This document shows positions 48,317 through 56,749 of a stretch of DNA of 62,456 nt, in pieces. The position numbers were made by a program, and so were the translations under genes. The DNA lies in assembly GCA_037969115.1 (NCBI GenBank), contig JBBKWQ010000077.1, positions 1 to 62,456 of the forward strand, given 5' to 3'. The DNA comes from JBBKWQ01 sp037969115. Lineage in GTDB: Bacteria > Actinomycetota > Acidimicrobiia > Acidimicrobiales > Ilumatobacteraceae. Position 1 is the stretch's first letter. Each line of letters opens with the position of its first letter. Below the pieces are notes generated by a model. The model saw nothing but the letters and a program-made list of their open reading frames with translations, ran no database searches and was not told where the DNA came from.

Positions 48317-49879
48317 TCAGTTGACGGCTCGGTCTCGGCCCTTCCAGTAGGGCTTGCGCAAATCGACCTTCAGGATCTTGCCCGACGGGTTCCGCGGAAC
48401 GGCGTCGATGCGTTCGACGGCGCTCGGCAGTTTGAAGCGGGCAAGCCGTTCTGCGCAATGGGCGATGATCTCGTCCTGCGTCGGGTCTTCGCCGTCCTTG
48501 GGAACGATCAGCGCGAGCGGTGTCTCACCCCACCGGTCGCTCGGAATCCCGATGACGGCGACGTCGGCAATCGCAGGGTGCGCCATGATCGCATTCTCGA
48601 TCTCGGCGGGGTACACGTTCTCGCCGCCGGACACGATCATGTCCTTCACCCGGTCGTGGATGAACAGGTACTCGTCCTCGATATAGCCGGCGTCGCCAGT
48701 ACGGAACCAGCCCAGCCCCTCGCGATCGCGTCCGTCGGGGAAGGCGTCGTCGGTCGCTTTCGGGTTGCGCCAGTACGCCTTCAGGTTCTGCGCCGTCCTG
48801 ACCCAGATCTCACCGACCTCTCCGGCCGGAAGGTCGTTCCCGGCGTCGTCGACGATGCGCAGCTCGACGCCGGGAACGGGTTTGCCGGCCGACCGCAGCA
48901 GGTTTGCTCGCGGGCCGCCCGGGTCGTGATCTTGAGGCGGGAGCCACGTCACGACGCCCGTGGTCTCCGTCAGCCCGTACGCCTGTGCGTGGGGACACTT
49001 GAGCAGCGCCATCGATGCCACGAGTACTTCCTCGGTGATCGGCGACGCTCCGTAGAAGATCGTCTCGAGCGAGGAGAAGTCGACGTCGGACGCCCCGGGA
49101 ATCATCGGCAGGACCTGCAGCAGCGCCGGAACCATGAACGATGCCGTGACCCTCTTGCCCGGGATGTCGGCGAAGATGCGACCAGGGTCGACGTCACGGT
49201 GCACCACGTTCGTGGCGCCGTTGAAGAGCCCGACGATCGCGACGCCGCTCCCGCCGATGTGGAACAGAGGGAGCACATGGAGCACCACGCTGTCGGAACT
49301 CAAACCGATCATCTCGCTGATCGGCTCGACGATCGCACTGAAGTTGCGATTGCTCAGTTCGGCGCCCTTCGGCAATCCGGTGGTGCCGGACGTGTACAGC
49401 TGGATACCGGTGTCATCGAGATCGGTCGGGTAGTTCGGGTCGGTCGTGGGCTTGCCGTCGATCCAGGTGGAGTACGACACATGCGCGCCGTCGTCACCGG
49501 CCACGACGATCAGCGGGTTGAGGGGGAGGTCCATCTTGGCGAGGTGCTCGACGAACTCTGCGTCGACGACGACCACTCTGGCCTCTGCGTTGTCGAGGAT
49601 GTACGCCATTTCCGGTGGGGCGAGTCGCCAGTTCACGGCCACTGAGACCGCGTTCACCTTCGCGGCACCGAAGGTGAGTGTGAAGTACTCGGGGATGTTC
49701 TTGCCGATGAACCCGACCCGGTCCTGTGACCCGACGCCCGCTTCGATGAGGGCGTACGCGACCTGACAGCTCTCGCGATCGAGCTCGGCGTACGTGAGCG
49801 TTCGATCGTCACAGATCAGCGCCGCCTTGTCAGGGCGTTGCGCTGCGTTGTTCCGGGTGATATCGGCAAGACAGAACAT
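48317..49879 (-). CDS. Acyl-CoA synthetase (FadD-like AMP-forming ligase)
   Basis: 520 residues. The ATP loop is YTSGTTGLPKGAELSN near 170, followed by LPLFHIGG, YGLTETTGVV, the hinge RTGDAGYIEDEYLFIHDRVKDMIVSGGENVYPAEIEN and the catalytic lysine region GKILKVDLRKPYW. It activates a carboxylic acid to the acyl-AMP and then acyl-CoA. Side-chain preference cannot be read. It would supply acyl-CoA for the dehydrogenase at 55.4 kb and ETF, though the genes are not linked in an operon. Confidence 0.9.
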   Translation of the reverse strand: MFCLADITRNNAAQRPDKAALICDDRTLTYAELDRESCQVAYALIEAGVGSQDRVGFIGKNIPEYFTLTFGAAKVNAVSVAVNWRLAPPEMAYILDNAEARVVVVDAEFVEHLAKMDLPLNPLIVVAGDDGAHVSYSTWIDGKPTTDPNYPTDLDDTGIQLYTSGTTGLPKGAELSNRNFSAIVEPISEMIGLSSDSVVLHVLPLFHIGGSGVAIVGLFNGATNVVHRDVDPGRIFADIPGKRVTASFMVPALLQVLPMIPGASDVDFSSLETIFYGASPITEEVLVASMALLKCPHAQAYGLTETTGVVTWLPPQDHDPGGPRANLLRSAGKPVPGVELRIVDDAGNDLPAGEVGEIWVRTAQNLKAYWRNPKATDDAFPDGRDREGLGWFRTGDAGYIEDEYLFIHDRVKDMIVSGGENVYPAEIENAIMAHPAIADVAVIGIPSDRWGETPLALIVPKDGEDPTQDEIIAHCAERLARFKLPSAVERIDAVPRNPSGKILKVDLRKPYWKGRDRAVN

Positions 49880-49984
49880 GGCGCACTCCTCGTTGTTGGC
49901 GACCGCTGAATCGACGGCGCGATCTGGACAAGGTAGCCCGTCACCCAGGGTCGTTCGTCTCGATCCGAGCCGTGACGTACGATG

Positions 49985-51175
49985 TCAGCCGGCCGGCGCC
50001 GGCGCGGGAGCTGCTTTCTTCTTTGGAGGCGGAACGCCGATCGCCGGCGCCGGGTCGGCATCCTGCGGCCAGCGACGTCGGCTCACGATCGAGAGCAGCC
50101 GGAGGAGACGCATCGCGGTTTCGTCGGTCTGGGCCGGCTTCGCGATGATCGAGCCGTCGGCAATCATTCGCTCGATCACCTCTTCGCCCAACTCCGTTCG
50201 CACGATGGTGAGTGTCCAGTCGTTGTCCTCACCGATGCCGCCCGTGGCGACGTCGGAGTGTTCGGCGGCGAAGTCGGGGCAGCTCTTGCAACCCTCGCGC
50301 GTCCAGGCGTGGCATTCCTTGAGGTCGATCTCGTGGTACGAGCCGTCCTTCATCCAGATCTGGAAGACGCCTTTGATGTTCATCTTCACCATGTCCTGCT
50401 TCGCAAGGCCGTACTTGGCCTCGAACAGCTCGGTGAAGATCGCATCGTCGAACGTCTTGGAGCACAGCAGCCCGATGTTGAACAGGAACGGCTTGGACAC
50501 CTTGCCGGCCTTGCGGTCCCACATGGTCGGCGGCGACGAGGTCTGGCAACCCAAGCCGACCAGCGCCAGCCGCTCGTAGCCCTTCTCCTTGGCTTCTGGG
50601 AGCGCCAGCGGGTTCGCACAATAGGTGTACCGGCTGCCGGCGGTGGCGAGGATCTCGTCGTTCGACCGGACGACGACCGGCTTGGCCTTCCACGCGTCGT
50701 CGTCCTCGACACCCGACACGAGTGCCGCGTCGATGTAGTCGTGCTCGCGCAGCCAGATCAGCATGGCCGACACGAGACCACCGTCCTGGCCCATCTTGTG
50801 GACCGTTTCGTCGCTGGCACGCGTGAGATACAGCTGTCGCCAGATACCGGCCATCTCGTCGGGTTCACGAACTCGCCCGAAGAGGTGCATGTCTGCCGAC
50901 GGCTCCCACGCGCCGAAGCGGGGACACGCTCGCGTGCACGTGGTGCATCCCTTTTCGCCGTGGATGCAGTTGTCGAGACCCAATTCCTCTTCGAGATGGA
51001 ACGGGATGTACTTGCCTTCCTCGTGCTCGTACCCGATCACGTCGTGCGGGCATGTGACGACACACCCGGCACATCCGGTGCACAGCCCGGTCGTGATGAC
51101 CTCGGCGTACAGCTCTTTCCATTGCGCAGTCCAGCGCGCGGGCTGCTGCGGCGTGTCGGTCTCGGTCACCGTCAT
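49985..51175 (-). CDS. FrhB/FdhB-like F420-hydrogenase-beta-type protein (second of two)
   Basis: 396 residues of the coenzyme F420 hydrogenase/dehydrogenase beta family. Two ferredoxin-like cysteine sets (CTGCAGCVVTCPHD and CTTCTRACPRF), then GQDGGLVSAMLIWLREHDYIDAALVSG and ALVGLGCQTSS, and a late CKSCPDFAAEHSDVATGGIG. The second cluster is complete, unlike in the paralogue at 42.7 kb. The C-terminus is a Pro/Ala/Lys tail. The ATG at 51175 lies 7 nt after TACGGT. It follows the amt-glnB module by 66 bp on the same strand. Confidence 0.82.
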   Translation of the reverse strand: MTVTETDTPQQPARWTAQWKELYAEVITTGLCTGCAGCVVTCPHDVIGYEHEEGKYIPFHLEEELGLDNCIHGEKGCTTCTRACPRFGAWEPSADMHLFGRVREPDEMAGIWRQLYLTRASDETVHKMGQDGGLVSAMLIWLREHDYIDAALVSGVEDDDAWKAKPVVVRSNDEILATAGSRYTYCANPLALPEAKEKGYERLALVGLGCQTSSPPTMWDRKAGKVSKPFLFNIGLLCSKTFDDAIFTELFEAKYGLAKQDMVKMNIKGVFQIWMKDGSYHEIDLKECHAWTREGCKSCPDFAAEHSDVATGGIGEDNDWTLTIVRTELGEEVIERMIADGSIIAKPAQTDETAMRLLRLLSIVSRRRWPQDADPAPAIGVPPPKKKAAPAPAPAG

Positions 51176-51182
51176 GAGGTGC

Positions 51183-51188
51183 ACCGTA
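51183..51188 (-). promoter_or_regulatory. -10 box of leaderless FrhB-like gene
   Basis: Minus-strand TACGGT, 7 nt before the ATG at 51175, so this gene has its own start although it follows glnB closely. Confidence 0.5.
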
Positions 51189-51241
51189 CGCGACCGGACG
51201 GGTCAGCGTCGCTTTCGGAGCTGACGGTCGAGCGATGAAAC

Positions 51242-51580
51242 TCAGACAGCGTCGTTGCCTTCTTCGCCGGTTCGAATGCGCACGACGCGTTCGACCTCGG
51301 TGACCCAGATCTTGCCGTCGCCGATCTTGCCGGTCGACGCCGACTGGGCGATCGTGTCGACCACCTGATCGGACTGCTCGTCGGGCACCACCACCTGGAG
51401 CGACACCTTGGGCACGAAATCGATCTGGTACTCGGCACCCCGATACGTCTCGGTATGGCCGCCCTGTCGACCGAACCCGCGAACCTCGGTGACCGTGATT
51501 CCGGAGATTCCGACTCCTTTGAGGGCATCCTTCACATCGTCGAGTTTGAACGGCTTGATGACCGCAGTGACGAGCTTCAT
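51242..51580 (-). CDS. glnB: P-II nitrogen regulatory protein (copy 1)
   Basis: 112-residue PII trimer subunit. The T-loop ETYRGAEYQIDF holds Y51, the site uridylylated (or adenylylated in actinomycetes), and the B- and C-loops TGKIGDGKIWV and RIRTGEEG are intact. It senses ATP/ADP and 2-oxoglutarate and closes the AmtB channel at high nitrogen. AGGAGA is well placed before the ATG. It follows amtB copy 1 by 64 bp and is closely similar to copy 2 at 53.1 kb. Confidence 0.95.
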   Translation of the reverse strand: MKLVTAVIKPFKLDDVKDALKGVGISGITVTEVRGFGRQGGHTETYRGAEYQIDFVPKVSLQVVVPDEQSDQVVDTIAQSASTGKIGDGKIWVTEVERVVRIRTGEEGNDAV

Positions 51581-51644
51581 GTCGATTCTCCTGTCCGGAC
51601 GGGGCAGCACATGTTGGCACCTCTCTCCGGTCCCTGTCGCACCA

Positions 51645-52874
51645 TCATGGCTGATACGCCGATTCCGCATGTTGGCTCTGGTCGAGCCCGACGAGTTCGT
51701 CGTCCGGATCGACCCGCAACCCGATCGTGCGATCGACGGCCAACGCCAGCACGTATGACACGACACCGGAGAAGATCAGCACGGCAAGCGCCGCGACGGT
51801 CTGGTCCTTCAGGAGTTCCAGACCGCCTCCGAAGAAGAGCCCGTCGGCGCCACCCTCGTTGATGGCGGTATCGGCGAACAGGCCGAGCAGGAGCGTGCCG
51901 AGCAACCCGCCGACGAGGTGGACAGCGATGACATCGAGCGAGTCATCGAGCCGAAGCAGCTCCTTCACACTCAATGCGAGATAACAGACGATGCCCGACG
52001 CTGCGCCGATCACCAGCGGCGAGGCTCCACCGACGAAACCCGCACACGGAGTGATCGCCACCAGACCGGCCACGGCGCCCGACGCCGCGCCCAAGGTGGT
52101 CGGGTGCCCCGAGCGAACCTTCTCGGCGAGCAACCAACCCAGCATGCCCGCGGCCGCCGCAAGGTGCGTGTTCACGACAGCCTGAGCAGCGACGCCGTTC
52201 GCGGCCAGTGCAGATCCTGCATTGAAGCCGATCCAGCCGAACCACAAGATGCCGGTTCCGAGGATCGTGAACGGCAGATTGTGAGGAGGCATCGGCTCGG
52301 TTCCGTGGCCGCGCCGGCTGCCGATCACGGCGACCACCATCAATGCGGCGATTCCCGCGTTGATGTGGATAGCTGCGCCGCCCGCGAAGTCGAGCGCGCC
52401 CATCTCGAAGATCCAACCATTGGAATTGAAGACCCAGCGGGCGACCGGGACATAGACGACGAGCGACCAGATCGCGATGAACGTCGCATATCCGGCGAAC
52501 TTCAATCGGTCTGCGGTGGCGCCGGTGATCAGCGCCGGTGTGATGACGGCGAACATCATCTGGAACGCGACGAATGCCATGGTCGGAATCGATCCGCTGA
52601 CGCCATCGGCATCCTTCAGGAACACGTGGCTGAAGTTGCCGATAATCGAGCCGGTGCCGCCGAACGCGAGCGAGTAGCCCACGAACGACCACAGCACGCT
52701 GATGATGCCCATCGCGAAGATGTTCTGCATCAGCATGCCGAGCACGTCCTTGCTCCGCACCATTCCCCCGTAGAAGAACGCCAGTCCAGGTGTCATGAAG
52801 AGTACGAGGGCAGCCGAGATCAGCACCCATGCGGTATCGCCGGTATCCATACGACTCGGCAACGTAGGGAACAT
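51645..52874 (-). CDS. amt: Ammonium transporter AmtB (copy 1)
   Basis: 409 residues with about eleven membrane segments. Motifs: FYGGMVRSKDVLGMLMQN near residue 40, the first twin histidine in AAIHINAGIAALM and the second in DVIAVHLVGGLLGTLLLGLFAD. It takes up ammonium, gated by the PII protein encoded next. There is no cleavable signal peptide, unlike copy 2. The ATG at 52874 follows GGTGGA; M at 52850 is possible. The upstream 189 bp hold only a 16-bp repeat and a GC-rich stretch. Confidence 0.92.
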   Translation of the reverse strand: MFPTLPSRMDTGDTAWVLISAALVLFMTPGLAFFYGGMVRSKDVLGMLMQNIFAMGIISVLWSFVGYSLAFGGTGSIIGNFSHVFLKDADGVSGSIPTMAFVAFQMMFAVITPALITGATADRLKFAGYATFIAIWSLVVYVPVARWVFNSNGWIFEMGALDFAGGAAIHINAGIAALMVVAVIGSRRGHGTEPMPPHNLPFTILGTGILWFGWIGFNAGSALAANGVAAQAVVNTHLAAAAGMLGWLLAEKVRSGHPTTLGAASGAVAGLVAITPCAGFVGGASPLVIGAASGIVCYLALSVKELLRLDDSLDVIAVHLVGGLLGTLLLGLFADTAINEGGADGLFFGGGLELLKDQTVAALAVLIFSGVVSYVLALAVDRTIGLRVDPDDELVGLDQSQHAESAYQP

Positions 52875-53040
52875 TTGTTTCCACCGTGTGAACGGCGTGT
52901 GTGCATGAGGTGACCGTGGTCCGACACGCCGACGTCTCGGACCACAGCACTGTGGCCCGAGACGTCGGATCGCCGGCACGAGGGGAGCAGCTCCGCAATT
53001 CGGGGGACGGCGCTTTCGCTCCGGTGGCGCCGGATGGCGC

Positions 53041-53072
53041 CGGATGGTCAGATGGTCGGATGGTCAGATGGC
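53041..53072. repeat. 16-bp tandem repeat across the glnB copy 2 stop codon
   Basis: Two copies of CGGATGGTCAGATGG(T/C) at 53041-53056 and 53057-53072, with a partial copy CGGATGGCGC just before. The second contains the glnB stop at 53064-53066. Confidence 0.8.
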
Positions 53073-53402
53073 GTCGGCGCCCTCCTCGCCGGTGCGTATG
53101 CGCACGAGCCGATCGACCGGCGTGACCCAGACCTTCCCGTCACCGATCTTCCCTGTGGCGCCCGCGGCTGTGATCGTCTCGACGACGGAATCGACGACGG
53201 AATCGTCGACCACGAGGTCGATGCACACCTTCGGGACGAAATCGATCTGGTACTCGGCGCCTCGATACGTCTCGGTATGGCCGCCCTGGCGGCCGAAGCC
53301 GCGGACTTCGGTGACGGTCATACCGGAGATCCCGGCGGACTTCAGGGCGTCCTTGATGTCGTCGAGTTTGAACGGCTTGACGACGGCGGTGATGAGTTTC
53401 AC
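53064..53402 (-). CDS. glnB: P-II nitrogen regulatory protein (copy 2)
   Basis: 112 residues, same length and T-loop (Y51 in TYRGAEYQIDF) as copy 1, from which it differs mainly after residue 60 (KVCIDLVVDDSVVDSV against KVSLQVVVPDEQSDQV). The start is a GTG at 53402 with GGAG 7 nt upstream. It follows amt copy 2 by 70 bp. Having two PII proteins next to two channels suggests pairing of each with its own transporter, with different set points. Confidence 0.95.
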   Translation of the reverse strand: MKLITAVVKPFKLDDIKDALKSAGISGMTVTEVRGFGRQGGHTETYRGAEYQIDFVPKVCIDLVVDDSVVDSVVETITAAGATGKIGDGKVWVTPVDRLVRIRTGEEGADAI

Positions 53403-53472
53403 GGTGTCTCCTTGATCTCGAGGTGTTGTTTTCGTGGTGGTGCCGGCCGGACGTGGCCGGCGAAGGGGCAGC

Positions 53473-54834
53473 TCACACCGACACCATGTCGCCGGAGTAG
53501 CCCTGGAGTCCGTGCTCGAGGACGTCGAGACCGGTGGTTTCCTCCTCGGCGCTGACTCGGAGGCCGATGGTGGCCTTCAGCGTCGCGAACAGTGCGCCTG
53601 CGGCGACTGCGACCCATGCGGCGATGATCAACACCATGGCGATCTGGACGAGCAGCTGGTCGATGCCGCCGCCGTAGAAGAGGCCTGCATCGGGCCGGTC
53701 GAGGAAGGCGTCGTCGTACTTGGCGAACAGACCGACGGAAATCACTCCCCAGGCGCCGCAGACGCCGTGGACGCTGACTGCACCGACCGGATCGTCGACC
53801 TTCACCCGATCGAAGAAGAACACCGAGAAGACGACGAGCACCCCGCCGACGGCGCCGATCAAGATGGCGAGCAGTGGGGTGACGGCGCCACACGGCGCCG
53901 TGATGGCGACGAGGCCTGCCAGGATGCCGTTTCCGATCATCGCCAAGTCCGGCTTGCCGGTCTTGGCCCAGATCGTCATGGTGGTTGCCACGCCGCCTGC
54001 TGCGGCAGCCAACAACGTGTTGAGCGCCACGGTCATCACTGCGCCGTCGGCGGCGAGCTCGGAACCCGGGTTGAAGCCGAACCAGCCGAACCACAGGATG
54101 AACACACCGACGATCGCGAACGGGATGTTGTGTCCGGGAATGGCTCGCGGTCGGCCGTCCGGCCCGTACTTGCCGATGCGTGGTCCGAGGAAGATCGCGC
54201 CCATGAGGGCAGCGATACCGCCCGTCATGTGGACGACGCCTGATCCGGCGAAGTCCGAGTACACGGCGTCGCCGATGTTGATCTGTGCGATGAGTCCTCC
54301 GCCCCACGTCCAGTGCACCACGACCGGATAGATGAAGGCGCACATCACCGTGGAGAACACGAGATATGACGTGAACTTGGTGCGCTCGGCCATCGCACCC
54401 GACGCAATCGTGACCGCGGTGGCGGCGAAGACCGCCTGGAAGAAGAACTGCGTGGCGACACTCAATCCGCCCTCCGCCGGGATTCCGAGGTCCTGATCCG
54501 CGAGAAAGAACTGGCCCGTCCCGATGAGCTTGCCGCTGCCGCCGAAGGCGAAAGCCCAGCCACACGCGAAGAATGCCAACACGCCGACCAACGCGTCGCT
54601 GACGTTCTTGGCGAAGATGTTGACGACGTTCTTCGCTCGGGTCAGACCGGCTTCGACGAGTGCGAAGCCAGCCTGCATGAGGAACACCATGCATCCCGCG
54701 ATGAACACCCAGATGTTGTCGAGGATGGCCTGGGTGTCAGGACCGTCCTGTGCCGATACCGCCGCCGGTGTCAGCGCGACGATGGCCGCCGCGCCGCCCA
54801 TTGCAGAAATGATTCGAAGCGCCCGTTTGCGCAC
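53473..54834 (-). CDS. amt: Ammonium transporter AmtB (copy 2)
   Basis: 453 residues. A signal peptide (RKRALRIISAMGGAAAIVALTPAAVSAQ, cleavage near 29) precedes the channel, as in E. coli AmtB. Core motifs are MQAGFALVEAGLTRAKNVVNIFAKN, the histidines in SGVVHMTGGIAALMG and VSVHGVCGAWGVISVGLFA, and a cytoplasmic C-terminal tail. The GTG at 54834 has GGAGG at the right distance. It is the first gene of the tandem amt-glnB-amt-glnB set. Confidence 0.93.
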   Translation of the reverse strand: MRKRALRIISAMGGAAAIVALTPAAVSAQDGPDTQAILDNIWVFIAGCMVFLMQAGFALVEAGLTRAKNVVNIFAKNVSDALVGVLAFFACGWAFAFGGSGKLIGTGQFFLADQDLGIPAEGGLSVATQFFFQAVFAATAVTIASGAMAERTKFTSYLVFSTVMCAFIYPVVVHWTWGGGLIAQINIGDAVYSDFAGSGVVHMTGGIAALMGAIFLGPRIGKYGPDGRPRAIPGHNIPFAIVGVFILWFGWFGFNPGSELAADGAVMTVALNTLLAAAAGGVATTMTIWAKTGKPDLAMIGNGILAGLVAITAPCGAVTPLLAILIGAVGGVLVVFSVFFFDRVKVDDPVGAVSVHGVCGAWGVISVGLFAKYDDAFLDRPDAGLFYGGGIDQLLVQIAMVLIIAAWVAVAAGALFATLKATIGLRVSAEEETTGLDVLEHGLQGYSGDMVSV

Positions 54835-55008
54835 GAGGTCCTCCAGAGTTGGTCGTAGGTGAGTAGGGGATTCACACTGAAAGGCCCCGTTGCCCACCAG
54901 GTGCGGCACACGGTAAGGACCAACGATTTCCCGGTTGTCACTCGTCTGTTTCCAGTGTGTGACCAGTTCGTGCGCGCCGCGCCACTGCCGCGCGCACATC
55001 TGGCGCGG

Positions 55009-55287
55009 TCAGACCCCGCCGAGGACGAGGATCCATCCGCGGCGACGGACGCCGCGGATTCGACCTGGACCCAACACACGTCGAATGCCGACGAGGAGGG
55101 AATCGACGCGACGAGGACTGAGATCGGCAATTCCGGCAGCCTTGGCCAACTCGAAGCGGCTGACCACGCGACCCGGTCGCGCGAGGAGTGCGTCATAGAT
55201 CGCGCGCTCCTGCGATGACAGCAGATCGAGGAGGGTCGCATCACCGCGTGGCGGAACGGTTGACACCACGGGAGCAAGCGGATCCAT
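55009..55287 (-). CDS. Stand-alone winged-helix DNA-binding protein (OmpR-type)
   Basis: 92 residues. The body is a Trans_reg_C winged helix: LLSSQERAIYDALLARPGRVVSRFELAKAAGIADLSPRRVDSLLVGIRRVLG, ending RIRGVRRRGWILVL, where the wing is. There is no receiver domain. It lies directly upstream of the amt-glnB set on the same strand and divergent from an acyl-CoA dehydrogenase gene, so it may control either. GlnR is also OmpR-like but has a receiver. The ATG at 55287 is 6 nt after TACATT. Confidence 0.75.
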   Translation of the reverse strand: MDPLAPVVSTVPPRGDATLLDLLSSQERAIYDALLARPGRVVSRFELAKAAGIADLSPRRVDSLLVGIRRVLGPGRIRGVRRRGWILVLGGV

Positions 55288-55293
55288 GCCTGG

Positions 55294-55299
55294 AATGTA
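55294..55299 (-). promoter_or_regulatory. -10 box of leaderless winged-helix gene
   Basis: Minus-strand TACATT, 6 nt before the ATG at 55287. Confidence 0.45.
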
Positions 55300-55364
55300 C
55301 GAATTGGAGATGACGAGCCGGTTCGCGCCGTGTGAACAGCACGTAACGAGCGTCGGGTCGGTTG

Positions 55365-55386
55365 AACTTGACCCATGGGTCAAGTT
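55365..55386. promoter_or_regulatory. Perfect 22-bp palindrome, candidate operator
   Basis: Arms AACTTGACCCA and TGGGTCAAGTT meet with no loop. It lies 18 bp before the acyl-CoA dehydrogenase ATG and about 80 bp before the divergent winged-helix gene, and contains TTGACC that could be a -35. The size and symmetry fit a TetR-family or winged-helix dimer site. Confidence 0.7.
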
Positions 55387-55404
55387 TCGAGGCACACTGT
55401 CACC

Positions 55405-56640
55405 ATGGATCTTTCGTACTCAGCAGCAGCTGAAGAATTCCGTGTCGAGATTCGGTCGTGGTTGGAGGAGAACCTGCCCGACGGATGGTTCGATCCCGAC
55501 TTCGAGTTGAGCGACGAAGATCGTGCTGCGTTCAACGATGCCTGGCCGGAGAAATTGTTCGACGGCGGATGGATCTGTGCGACGTGGCCGACCGAATACG
55601 GCGGCAAGGGCCTCACCACGATGCAGGGCGTCGTGTTGTCCGAGGAGTTCGCCAACGCCAAGGCGCCGATGCGGGGCGACTTCTTCGGCGACACACTGGT
55701 CGGACCGACCATCCTGAAGTGGGGCACCGAGGAGCAGAAGAAGGCGTTCCTGCCGGGCATTCTCGGCGGCAAGACTCGCTGGTGCCAGGGATTTTCCGAG
55801 CCGAACTCCGGGTCAGACCTCGCGAGCCTGAAGACCACCGCCGTGATCGACGGAGACGAGTGGGTCATCAACGGCCAGAAGGTGTGGACCACGCAGGGCC
55901 ATCACGCCGACTATTGCTTCCTGCTCACGCGCACCGATCAGGACGTGTCGAAACACGCCGGCATCTCGTACCTGCTCGTGCCGATGAACCAACCCGGCGT
56001 CGAAGTGCGCGGCATCACGCAACCAGATGGAACTGCGGAATTCTGTGAGGTGTTCTTCGACAACGCCCGATGTCCGAAGGAGAACGTCGTCGGCGGGGTC
56101 AACAACGGCTGGAAGGTGGCCAACTCGACGCTGGCGTTCGAGCGAGGCCAATCGGCCACCACCGGATTCCGTCGCTTCGAAGAGGAGTTCCGAAACCTCG
56201 TCGAGCAAGCCGAAGCGAATGGGCGCATCAACGACGACGACATTCGCCAGCGGCTGATGCAGTACTACACCAAGATCCAGATCTTGCGCATCAACGGCCT
56301 GCGAAACCTGACCGCCACGCTCAACCAGAGCAAGGACATGGGCATGATCGCACTCGGTGCCACGAACAAGATGTTCTGGTCGGAAATGCACCAGCGGGCG
56401 ATGGAGCTGGCACTCGACATCTGGGGAGCTGACTCCATGCTCGTCGACGCCGGCCCCGAGAAGGGGTCATGGCCGGGAGCATTGCGTGACCGCCGTCGCG
56501 ATGGCTACCCCACGAGCCCCATGATGTCGACCTTCTTCTTCTCGCGGTCCGAGACGATTTGGGGTGGCACGAGCCAGATCCAGCGAAATATCGTCGGCGA
56601 GCGGGTTCTCGGGCTGCCGAAGGAGCCCAGGCCGACTTGA
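55405..56640 (+). CDS. Acyl-CoA dehydrogenase
   Basis: 411 residues. FAD-dependent alpha-beta dehydrogenation of an acyl-CoA, with electrons passed to ETF. It begins MDLSYSAAAEEFRVEIRSWL, has FSEPNSGSDLASLKT and WVINGQKVWTTQGHHADY (flavin site) and ends ETIWGGTSQIQRNIVGERVLG. Residue pattern fits the longer ACAD branch common in mycobacteria (FadE type), with unknown substrate; the usual catalytic Glu near the C-terminus is not obvious in this branch. The ATG at 55405 is preferred; an ATG at 55375 lies inside the operator palindrome. Confidence 0.9.
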   Translation: MDLSYSAAAEEFRVEIRSWLEENLPDGWFDPDFELSDEDRAAFNDAWPEKLFDGGWICATWPTEYGGKGLTTMQGVVLSEEFANAKAPMRGDFFGDTLVGPTILKWGTEEQKKAFLPGILGGKTRWCQGFSEPNSGSDLASLKTTAVIDGDEWVINGQKVWTTQGHHADYCFLLTRTDQDVSKHAGISYLLVPMNQPGVEVRGITQPDGTAEFCEVFFDNARCPKENVVGGVNNGWKVANSTLAFERGQSATTGFRRFEEEFRNLVEQAEANGRINDDDIRQRLMQYYTKIQILRINGLRNLTATLNQSKDMGMIALGATNKMFWSEMHQRAMELALDIWGADSMLVDAGPEKGSWPGALRDRRRDGYPTSPMMSTFFFSRSETIWGGTSQIQRNIVGERVLGLPKEPRPT

Positions 56641-56749
56641 CGGGCTCGGTGCGTCGGCGTCGTCGACCCGAGCGTCGACCCGTCGATACCAATTCGTCCG
56701 GACGAAGAAGGTTTGTTCCGGTCGGGCCGAGTGCGATGGAATGAGGGCC

